Source of the DNA: Liolophura sinensis
Taxonomy: Eukaryota > Mollusca > Polyplacophora > Chitonida > Chitonidae
Direction: 5' to 3'
Assembly (NCBI RefSeq): GCF_032854445.1
Contig: NC_088295.1
Coordinates: forward strand, 60,493,249-60,557,248
DNA: 64,000 bases
Under the pieces are notes generated by a model. That model was not told the origin of the DNA and searched no databases. It saw only the letters and a program-made list of their open reading frames with translations. The position numbers were made by a program, and so were the translations under genes. Of this stretch, positions 55,601-64,000 are shown piece after piece. Position 1 is the stretch's first letter. Every line of letters begins with the position of its first letter.

Positions 55601-56590
55601 CCACCCGATATACATAAAGCAACATATGTGAGACTGCCCGTTTAAGGTGCTAATGGGACGTTAACCTGTAGAAGAATAAATGATATCGGAATTTTTACAT
55701 TTTAGTTCTCAAATAAAAATGTGTACTTGTACGCCTTTCTGTTCTAAGCATGCATATAACTGATTTCACAGTAAAAACTTAAATGCAGTTTAGATGGCAG
55801 TTTTTCGTTTTCAAAGGAAGACACGGAAAATGAAGTGAACCAGGAAAAAGACCGTGTCTTAAAGTACATTTACTTATAATTTTGTTGTTTACTTTTGTTT
55901 TTTGTTTTTTTGCTTTCCCCAAATTAATTGCAGTCAGCTAGCACCATATTAAATGTAGTCGGCTAGCAGCTGTATGAATCACGAGGTAAACTTTATGGGC
56001 TATACTGCATGTAAATGGCAGTTTACTCACCATTTTGTCTTGATATTCGTTGACAGGCGATAGTTTGATGAATATCATTCAGTGATCAAATTCTGGTATG
56101 GAACGTGAGAAGGTTTGTTAGCAACCTGCGGATGGTCGTGAGTTTTCCCTCCCACCATCATGCTGCCCGCCGTCGTACTAGTGAAGTTTTATTTCGGAAG
56201 AGATTTCGTCAAATACCAATCAGATAAATACTAGTATATAAACTACTGCTGCGTAACAAAAGCTATTCAAATATGGCGGGAAACCTTTCATTTAACAAGT
56301 TCCAATGTATCTTAAAATATAATTTTTAAAAGGTTTGAGTATATAATTCGTCTCTAAAACACCGACATTTTCCTTCCTCAGGTTGGCAGCTTTGGGTAGG
56401 AGCTCGTTGGGTGACGAACGCGTTCTTCTGGTTGAATGGCGACGAACTGCCGATAGACAGTCCTAACTGGCATAAGGGCGAACCACTTTCCCCCGAGAAC
56501 GGCTTGGTGCTTCTTGGTCACTATACGGGGAAATGGGCGTTAGATGATCACCTCTCTTATTCACGCTTTGGGTTTATTTGTGAATATTAA
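49374..56590 (+). CDS. Secreted C-type lectin with N-terminal apple/PAN-like module
   Basis: Three exons, all joined in phase 1: 49374-49662, 54409-54597, 56382-56590 (TAA); 228 residues. A signal peptide ([14 protein letters not shown]) leads to a short module with [15 protein letters not shown] that resembles the core of apple/PAN domains. The C-type lectin domain has [56 protein letters not shown] and GFICEY. It lacks both cysteines of the inner disulphide and a clear QPD/EPN motif, and has WALDD in place of WND, so calcium-dependent sugar binding is uncertain. AATAAA at 56948. No membrane segment: secreted protein. Confidence 0.85.
50040..51840 (-). mobile_element. Dead non-LTR retrotransposon (endonuclease end plus reverse transcriptase)
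   Basis: Read on the minus strand: end of an apurinic-type endonuclease ([16 protein letters not shown], 51603-51800), reverse transcriptase start (51113-51319), middle (50849-51037), and the catalytic part 50435-50806 with [20 protein letters not shown] and FADDT, then [13 protein letters not shown] and a thumb-like LINPYLT near 50270. Frames are broken several times and the 5' part is missing. Family: jockey/CR1-like superfamily in the broad sense; not resolved further. Confidence 0.85.
52206..52462 (+). mobile_element. Full-length tRNA-derived SINE
   Basis: Starts GTGGGCCTCCGTGGCTCTCA, ends ACACCAATCAAATAAATAAA. Flanked by TCACCTG on both sides (52199 and 52463), a possible target-site duplication. 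The cleanest copy of the family in this window. Confidence 0.9.
54060..54400. repeat. AATC-rich degenerate tandem repeat
   Basis: Runs of AATCAATCAATCA, AATCACTCAGTGTC and CAATAAATCAATAAATCAGT up to the acceptor of lectin exon 2. Confidence 0.8.
54409..54597 (+). CDS. Lectin exon 2: first half of the lectin domain
   Basis: After CTTCTTCTAG, 63 codons, phase 1-1, donor GTGAGC. Codes the long-form N-terminal cysteine pair (CPC and LCYEV), the alpha-1 helix (WEVARDKCA) and GGSLLVLN. The preceding intron ends in an AATC/CAAT-rich stretch. Confidence 0.85.
54598..56381 (+). other. Intron 2 of the lectin gene
   Basis: A stretch at 55027-55170 (CACAAACCACCAAAACGCAT) has a relative at 58267-58340, so it is a dispersed repeat. 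A diverged SINE 3' part lies at 56100-56235. No other feature seen. Confidence 0.65.
56382..56590 (+). CDS. Lectin exon 3: second half of the lectin domain
   Basis: After TTCCTTCCTCAG. WVGAR gives the WIGL-like core; [13 protein letters not shown] corresponds to the ligand-loop region; [20 protein letters not shown] ends the domain. The stop follows immediately after the fold. Confidence 0.85.
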
Positions 56591-58600
56591 TCAAATCAGC
56601 ACACGTTAGCTTTGTTTTAATATTTGTGAATAATCCAAGTACCGGTAATACTGGAACAGTGCGTTCACGTACACTGCCATCGTCAGCACCAAATACATCC
56701 ATATATATTGATATTCCATTCATGAGACCCCTGAAAATAGCGGTTCCAGTGAGGCTTTAAGTCAGGAGTTGAGCTCAGGGTGTCTGAGTTTTCACAGTAT
56801 GAAGGTCAAACAATGACCACCAAGGCCCCACATGCTGAGGGATTATATACTAAAATGAATTTTGTCATTTCTGAAGGAGGTTCTGTTTGTCTAAATTACA
56901 GCATTTTAAATTAAATGTTTAATTAATTTCACTTCACCTAAATCATTAATAAACCTTTTCTTTCATGGGTACCATGTAAAGGTTTATCTTTGAAATATAC
57001 GTACTGCTAGCCAGATAAATATATATCAACACGTCATAGTTTTTTGCGAATAATTCTAGATCGGGCTAATTTGGACAATAATAGTTACATTTTTTGGGAA
57101 AATTTACGATGAAAGTTGTTTTGGCCTTAAGAAAATAGATCTGAAAATTAGGTGTTGACAGTTTGAATATATATCTTTGATACTCGCCTAAAATAAATAA
57201 TTTAATGTGATAACCAAATGATTCGGGTTTGGTTTTCCTTTGTTAGCCCTTTGGTAATTTATTCTTGTCAAGTGGTCAAGCCCTTTGAGGAGTTTTAATT
57301 CCACATTGTTTAACATCAGCTTTGTTCAAAACGCCTTTTCATAGCTGATTAATCAAATGCAGTGGCTTATACTGTGCCGCAGGGGACCTCCATGCTAGGG
57401 CAGCGTAATGACTTGTGGTGAGTTCGAGTCAAGCTCATGCCGGCTTCCTCCCCGGCTGTACGTGGGAAGGTTTTCAGCAATCAGCGGATGGTCGTGGGTC
57501 GCCCCCCATCCCACCCACCGGCTGTGCCCGCCGTCGTACAAGTGAAATATTCTTGAATACGGCGTAAAACACCAATCAAATAAATAAATAAGATATACTG
57601 TGCCATCCTGCTTACTGGCATGGTTTTCCGAGCGCGATATACTGGTCTCGACAATGTACTCAATGTGCACAATGAAGAATTTCGTGAACTGTTATACATT
57701 GGTCATAACCTGGTAACCCCCGTTAGCATCCAGTGCGCTCTTACGGTGTGTGATCATGGCTGATAAGACATGACTCCCCGCCCAGTCACATTATACTGAC
57801 ATCGCGTCAAAACCAGTTATGCTTCTTTGCTCTGGCCTCTTTAGGGCTGAGAACAAGAAGTACCATTTTTTCGTTTTATCTCAGGTTTTAGAGACGACTT
57901 CAAGGCAGACGCTCTATAAATTAAGATATGAAGTGGCCCCGAAAATAAAAGCAAACATGATTTTCCGTCTCGTTTAACTTGTCAAATGCTTTCGACCTTC
58001 TTTACCATGCTATAACAGGATTGAAGGCTAGTCTCTATGACACGTTTAGAAATGGCATAATTTAGGCTAATGGCATGCCCTATATGTGGTAATACAGCAC
58101 ATACACTGTTGTTTTACATGCTGAGTTATTACATCCCAAATGCCACTTCCAGTAAATCTCAAATCCTCTGGGTTAGTGACAAAAAGAGGAACAAAATAAA
58201 GCTAGTTTTCTTACTGACTGGAGAAAAGGGGGCGGATTTTGTCAGCACAAGAAACACTTTTTAAACCTCACAAACCACCGAAACGCATCCGTAGATGTGA
58301 ATTCGCCATGACTTTCGGTTGTGAGAGTTGTCCCCGGTCCGATCTCCGGTATAACAAGCATCTTTTATCTGTGAACAATACCGTGTTAACATCGACTAAT
58401 ATGTGTAAGACTGTGTTGCCGTTAGCGATTAATTCAACATTTTGTTAAGCAAAACTTCTTTAGTATGACCTTAAATTGTGGGTTTTCGAGCGATGACCCT
58501 GAAAACTTTGCTGTAAAAATCAGTGATTAGGACATCACATTCAAGAGCTTGACAAGAGATGAGCATGTTCCTTTCATTAATGTGGAAGGAAACCGCACAA
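56591..58600 (+). other. Lectin 3' UTR and spacer
   Basis: AATAAA at 56948 is the likely poly(A) signal. A truncated SINE follows at 57379-57593. The 91-72 codon minus frames at 57395-57699 are SINE artefacts. No gene in the remainder. Confidence 0.6.
57379..57593 (+). mobile_element. Internally shortened SINE with perfect target-site duplication
   Basis: TATACTGTGCC occurs at 57368-57378 and at 57594-57604 directly on both sides. The head is shortened (GACCTCCATGCTAGGGCAGC) but the 3' end is intact. Confidence 0.9.
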
Positions 58601-58990
58601 AGCCTGGTGGAAACCCATGACCATCCGCAGTTTGCTGCTGCATGACCATCCGCAGTTTGCTGCTGCATGACCATCCGCAGTTTGCTGCTGCATGGCCATC
58701 CGTAGTTTACTGCTGCATGACCATCCGCAATTTGCCGCTGCATCACCATCCACAGTTTGCTGCTGCATGACCATCCGCAGTTTGCTGCTGCATGACCATC
58801 CGCAGTTTGCTGCTGCATGGCCATCCGTAGTTTACTGCTGCATGACCATCCGCAATTTGCTGCTGCATCACCATCCACAGTTTGCTGCTGCATGACCATC
58901 CGTAGTTTACTGCTGCATGACCATCCGCAGGTTGCTGCTGCATGACCACCCGTAGTTTGCTGCGGCATAACCATCCGCAGGTTGTATACA
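58600..58990. repeat. 25-bp minisatellite grown from a SINE segment
   Basis: About 15 units of CATGACCATCCGCAGTTTGC plus TGCTG. The first and last units grade into GGAAACCCATGACCATCCGC and CCATCCGCAGGTTG, which is the inverse SINE sequence. Variant units recur every 125 bases (58691 and 58816), a five-unit higher-order repeat. Frames on both strands (SSKLRMVMQQQTADG and the reverse) are artefacts. Confidence 0.9.
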
Positions 58991-59809
58991 CAAGTACGAC
59001 GTTGATAGAAAAGAGCAATCTATAGCCAGGTTGTTTGTGGCTATGGGCCCGCTGCCTCTGGGTTAGTTATGAATAATGATTACACAGACAAAAGAAATTT
59101 ATACTCTTTTGGAAAGTCTTTTCTTACGCTTTCCCATTGTTTCCCCAATTACATTGCTTTGTTTGGACAAAAATGATTAGGCCACTGTCTGACTGTGTCA
59201 GACAGGCCATGGTACCCGAAGAAGCAGGGATTGAAATGTAAGTACCACAACCACACGATCACGACCCGCTCTCACTTGGAAAGAAACTAAAAGTAAAATT
59301 GTTAGTCAGGTAAGTGTGTATTAACACGCTGTGTCTCAACTAGAGAGACTAGTGTCTAATGATTCTGGGAACGAAGTCATTGGACTCGATAGCTTGGCAG
59401 ATGCCAGAAAAGATCAGCCTAGATAACAAACGAAGAATGACATTAACTTGGTGTACAAATATAATAATAATGTGAGTCTGCAAACAAACGTGATTAATTA
59501 ATTAGTTTTATTCCCGGCTAATTACAACATGATTCAGAAATGGTTGCGCAATTAAAGGCTTTTAAAGGTTTTATATTACAGTTAAGTCTAAAGAAATTAT
59601 ACTGAGTATTTTGATCAAAATAATCCGTGTTCGCTAATTAACCGAATTTTCTGTATTTTCCAAGAATGGCGCAACTGATCGACTCCTATACCAGTACTAT
59701 TTACAGTTTTGAAATTATTATCTACAGCTTGAAAAATAATACTCACGGATAAGCCGCTAAGGTGCACTGGTCTCACCAGTATGGATTGGTTACTGATCAT
59801 AGTGGTATT

Positions 59810-60240
59810 GAGAAATAAAGCCATAACGTGTTCATGGATACTGATCTCACAGGTGTTCACAATAAACCCATACCGGGTTAAAGGGTACTGATCAAAGTGA
59901 TTTCACAAATAAACCCATAACGTGTTTATGGATACTGATCAAAGTGATTTCACAAATAAACTGATCAAAGTGATTTCACAAATAAACTGATCAAAGTGAT
60001 TTCACAAATAAACCCATAACGTGTTCATGGATACTGATCTCACAGGTGTTCACAATAAACCCATACCGGGTTAAAGGGTACTGATCAAAGTGATTTCACA
60101 AATAAACCCATAACGTGTTTATGGATACTGATCAAAGTGATTTCACAAATAAACTGATCAAAGTGATTTCACAAATAAACCCATAACGTGTTTATGGATA
60201 CTGATCTCACAGGTGTTCACAAATAAACCCATAACGTGTT
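59810..60240. repeat. Minisatellite grown from the end of a lectin exon
   Basis: Mixed units containing ACAAATAAACCCATAACGTG, ATACTGATCTCACAGGTGTT and CTGATCAAAGTGATTTCAC. The first of these is the reverse complement of the codons for TRYGFIC at the end of the minus-strand lectin relic 60207-60457, which sits at its edge. Confidence 0.85.
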
Positions 60241-60457
60241 GATTTGTACTGATCATCCAACGCCCACATCTCGTTCCAGTAGCTGAGGTCGACAAAGCTG
60301 TTCACGGTTGTAAGGTTCATAAGTATGCCAGTAAGGATTGTATTGACCAACACTGACCAGTAAGCTCTTCACCGTTCATCCACAGAATCCTATCTGTCAC
60401 CCAGTGAGCACCCACCCAAAAGTTTCGTTTGTCATCCGACGCATGGAAAACATTCGC
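60207..60457 (-). pseudogene. Second C-type lectin, last exon (broken)
   Basis: On the minus strand: ANVFHASDDKRNFWVGAHWV, TDRILWMNGEEL, then a frame change to PYWHTYEPYN, and a second change to VNSFVDLSYWNEMWALDD and STRYGFICEHL with stop TGA. It aligns throughout with lectin exon 3 and likewise lacks the inner cysteine pair. Two frameshifts make it a pseudogene unless the assembly has errors. No clean acceptor seen. Confidence 0.75.
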
Positions 60458-60519
60458 AACTTAGTCACTTTACATTTTTGCAGCTTTGAGTACACTTTTA
60501 GTTTCTGTATTCGGCTAGG

Positions 60520-60655
60520 TCTACTTCCTCTCCGGTCGTACGTGGGAGGGTCTGCGGCAACCTGTGGATGGTCGAGGTTTTCTCAGGGCTCTGTCCGGTT
60601 TCCTCCCACTATAATGCTGCCCACAGCCGTATAAGTGAAATATTCTTGAAAAGTT
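60520..60655 (+). repeat. SINE 3' half
   Basis: CTTCCTCTCCGGTCGTACGT to GTATAAGTGAAATATTCTTG; diverged and truncated. Confidence 0.75.
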
Positions 60656-63300
60656 TCATGAAATTTTGCCCTCCAGGATGAAAGGTATTTGGAATTGTCA
60701 TTCCTTAAATTAAAAACATATTAAAATTATCGTCTTCCGAATTTTTGATGAATTTCTGAAACATCGTGCTGTGTCAACTTTTGTAAGTTTACCTGGATCC
60801 CTGAATGCTTGGATAAACCGTAGAATCTAACGTCAGTGTGAAGGCCTGCCGTTGAGGACGCACGTATCGTTGGCCTATATCCACGTGAGCTCAGTTGAAA
60901 ATGCCGTATAAGATATATCTAAGTGTTCGCCCACAGAAGACGTTCTTGTTTCCTCTATCGATAAACTGACTTGTCGACGAGTAGGGCGTGACATTCCAAT
61001 CAAATACATAAATGGATATCTTAAACTAAGAAATAGGTAAATGAGGAAATTTACCGACTTATATCGCTGACGATCAGGTTGATCTCTACAGAAAAAGTAC
61101 GTCAAACAGTATGTGGAGCGATATTACATGTCTCGAGTTGATTAACTGACATGTGAATGTAAACGTCCGTATAGTCGGTTGTCATGTCGCCATAATGCAA
61201 TATAGTGACCTTCTTGACACTGTTAACCAGCCTTGCTGTGGAGTAAATTCTGCGTTGCCGTAATTAAGACAACAAAACGTGGACAACACCCCGTCAACAT
61301 GATACTTGGAGAAGCTTTTCTATTGGATTCAAACAGCTACGGCTATTTAATCAGCAAACTGCTTATACTTATCGTTTAATGCATATTGATTTTGTCGTCC
61401 CAAAGCTTTCAAAACTCGACATCATTGACAATGTTATGTTTTCTAAAGTGCCATCTTTCGGTCGCAAACTTCGAGGAAAATAATCCTGTTAATGGGGAAA
61501 TCATGCGTCTTAGCAAGAACGGATGTCACTCCAGTTCTTTATCACAAATAGTTCTAATTGTCCAACGGGGTATGAAGCTAAAGTGTTAAAACGTCCTATT
61601 CCTATGAAAGAAGTGATTTGATTGTCCCGACCGTTTTGAATCAATGAAGTGTTAAATGAGTTATTTGTACCAGTATATAATCAGTGCCTATTATTTTTGT
61701 TATTAAAGAAAATGAAAACGTGAATCTTTTGCTCGATATAATGGTTACGAGATTCCCATTGCTTTCTTCCTTTGTTCAGAGTGTATGGTTGTAAAATAAG
61801 TTCTTAATCTCGGATACTACGTCCAGAGTACACAAAAAACTACAGTAGATACATCTCTTTTCTCACGACCAGAAATCAGTTGTGCATTATTCACAGTAAA
61901 CAATTTACTATACCATTATCATCGTATTACCTACCCAGTCTTGACAGTGAAGTGATAAAATCATCTACCTGTGGTGAGTTGCTACGGATCTTCCCACGCG
62001 TGGCACAATATACGCCTGCATAGTCTGACTATTATGTTGGAATATTGGCGTGTCTCTTCTAAAGACATTGATTCATACCACATCTATTGGGTATCTAGAA
62101 AAATACCAAATTAATTCATGATAATTTTCAGGATCTTTTCAGGAACGTGCAATCTAGAGGTCAAAACATATACTCAAATACGATCTCCGAACCAAAAAGG
62201 ACGGTTCAGGTCAATCGCAAGGCCAAACAGCATTCAAAACAAAACATAAAAAACTATGAAAGTGTTTTTTTGTAAGAATCAAAGTATGAAATTAAAATGG
62301 TTTCCTGTAGAGAGAAGTAGTCAACAATTTTAAATGATGTAGAAAAGACCCAGGGCAAAAAATGCAAAGCCTTTGGCTGATATGCATGTAAAAGCCCCAG
62401 GGTATATGCTCGGTGTTGTCGCACATGTGTGTGTACATGTATTATGTCTTCTCCTTGGACTGAGAGTTATCCAGTACCAAATAGGCTACTTGCTGCTGCA
62501 GCTTAAAACAGGATTGTCTGAATTTATTACATGTATACGTAAAAAGTGGTCAATAGATTATTCTTCCTTGTGTTGACTACATAGTCCTGCGGGTGAAAAT
62601 TGTGACAAGATGCTCATGTATAGGACATATTCCAGAAAGAATTCTCAAAAGCATCACATTTGCCTTACGATTTACTAACTAAACAAATGCACCACGGATA
62701 GAATGTAAGCATTAAAGAAAGAGGGTAGACCCCGCTTACGTCATGAAATCAGCAAGCATTACCGTGTATACGTACACTGGAAATTTGCCTAGAAATAAAA
62801 TAAACCTGCAGATTTTTTACGGGTTGTGGGTTTATGCGACAGTGATCTCGGAATGATTCGAGCGGTTTCTACGGCTGTTTGACGTCAGTTTCTGAGGTGT
62901 GTCAAACGAAAGCCCCGATCTTGCGCAGGCATGAACGTCTAGAGCGTTGACCATCCCTTAATACGTCCTGAAACAATTTTCTGGCGAGTGCTGCTACGCT
63001 GTTTCTGTGACAAAGCGACCTGTCGTCGCGTTAATCCTGCGCCAAGCATGCCAACCGCCTGCATGAATACATCCCTTTAACGAAAGTCTTGGCATGACGT
63101 CATAATGCCTTTAAAACTGAATGGGTGAACGTTTGCAGTGGCTTAAGTGTGATTATCCAATGACACATAAACTGGCAAATCAGAGCATGCAGATTTGTTT
63201 GGCAAAAACGTCACGTGGTCCATGTGCTTCATCCATACTTCGAGGTGCCTATATTGAATATTATTGTATCATGTATTGTATAAACGTATTCGTACATTTA
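60656..63300. other. Spacer without recognised gene
   Basis: Contains a possible SINE tail at 60980-61012. Short open frames (60875-61105 minus, 61386-61589, 62373-62576) show no domain features. This is where the middle exon of the antisense lectin relic would be expected. Confidence 0.5.
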
Positions 63301-63301
63301 A

Positions 63302-63380
63302 TTAATTTATTTGATTGGTGCTTTAAACTGTGCTCAAGGATATTTCATTTATACGACTGCGGCCAGCATTATTGTGCCAG
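63302..63380 (-). repeat. SINE fragment, inverse
   Basis: TTTGATTGGTGCTTTAAACT and CATTTATACGACTGCGGCCA: the 3' end of the common SINE in inverse direction. Confidence 0.7.
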
Positions 63381-63542
63381 AAAACGTCGCCGAATACATG
63401 TACATATAGTGGAGGTCACAGCTGTTTCCAGTGATCAAACTTTTATACACGGTAAGCCTCCAGCAGAGGTGTACAGCATATAGAGAAAAACTAGAGTGTC
63501 GACGTAAGTGTGGTAACTGGCAACATGGTAACCTTTACCTAC

Positions 63543-63760
63543 CATTCAGTACAAAGTCTCCTTTAGCCCCTTTGTATAAATGTAGATGCTGGCCGTTTGT
63601 GTCAAATGAGAGGGAGTGGCGATCAGAAATACAAGCCAAAGCTCAAACATTTTGCGGACTTTCCAGTACGCGCGGTCCTATTGCAACGCTCTTGTTGTTG
63701 CTACAACTTCGTGAAAATTGAAACTTCCGCACGTTAGGGGCAACAGTTCAGTTATACTGA
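63543..63760 (-). pseudogene. Second C-type lectin, first exon (broken)
   Basis: On the minus strand the sequence aligns with lectin exon 1: NVRKFQFSRS matches [10 protein letters not shown], and after a frame break ALACISDRHSLSFDTNG matches [17 protein letters not shown]. It ends with a GTAGGT donor in phase 1, as in the intact gene. One cysteine is serine and there is an internal stop in frame, so it is probably dead. Together with 60207-60457 it outlines an antisense lectin relic; the middle exon was not found. Confidence 0.65.
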
Positions 63761-64000
63761 CAGATAATCGATGGCATTACCCTCCTTATCTTTCTGTTTT
63801 GTTACAAATTGATTAACACTTGTGCAATTGTTGTATTCTGGGCAGAATATAGAACAGAGAACGGCCTAATGAGTTATTTATACAGCTCACGACTTCTTAG
63901 CACGCACAGTATCAAAGGCGAACTGGTTTTGTAACAAACTCTATACTTTTATGGGACTACCATTGATTTGCTCTGACATTTGAGGAGGTATTACCCTATG

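Noticed and set aside
63431-63721. 96-codon plus-strand frame
   Set aside because: Shadow of the lectin exon 1 relic on the minus strand.

Overview
The window is AT-rich animal DNA with introns. Three things point to a marine lophotrochozoan, most likely a bivalve mollusc, although the species cannot be fixed: phase-1 exons coding Ig, FN3 and C-type lectin domains; many copies of a tRNA-derived SINE whose 3' end reads 'CGGCGTAAAACACCAATC' plus AAATA tail (a type I know from molluscs and relatives); and abundant minisatellites. Nothing bacterial is present.

Layout. 1-760: LTR-like sequence. 2887-16610: receptor gene 1, a one-pass Ig-superfamily (IgSF) receptor with signal peptide, three Ig domains, FN3, transmembrane segment and cytoplasmic tail. 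Its four tail exons lie in a 3.6 kb segment present twice in tandem (8198-11799 and 12186-15801). Each copy carries its own stop codon, a 66-bp minisatellite and a split SINE. 17925-21109: a 102-bp satellite ending exactly at the start codon of receptor gene 2 (21110-38435). Gene 2 is a larger relative with an internal 3.4 kb Ig1-Ig2 duplication, extra Ig domains, FN3, a transmembrane segment and a tail with five tyrosine motifs. 40100-42760: a decayed third copy (pseudogene), most like gene 1. 45600-46240: LTR-like module with a strong heat-shock-element cluster and a TATA box. 46370-48250: tandem and satellite-like repeats. 49374-56590: a three-exon secreted C-type lectin gene whose first intron holds a dead non-LTR retrotransposon (minus strand) and a SINE. 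58600-60240: two minisatellites, one grown from a SINE fragment, the other from the end of a lectin exon. 60207-63760: relics of a second lectin gene on the minus strand.

How it fits together. Genes 1, 2 and the pseudogene are one tandem family that grows by duplicating whole genes, domain pairs and tail cassettes; because all ectodomain exons are phase 1-1, these changes keep frame. Tails carry YxxL, YxxM and YxN motifs, the kinds read by SH2 proteins (Syk/SHP, PI3K and GRB2 types). The most notable point is gene 1: the downstream tail copy encodes an ITAM-like pair (YEDL and YETL, nine residues apart), while the upstream copy has lost it (YEDM and FETV). One ectodomain could thus be joined to an activating-type or an altered tail. 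With the adjacent lectin gene this looks like an innate recognition locus, but immune function is inference; the sequence shows only architecture and motifs.
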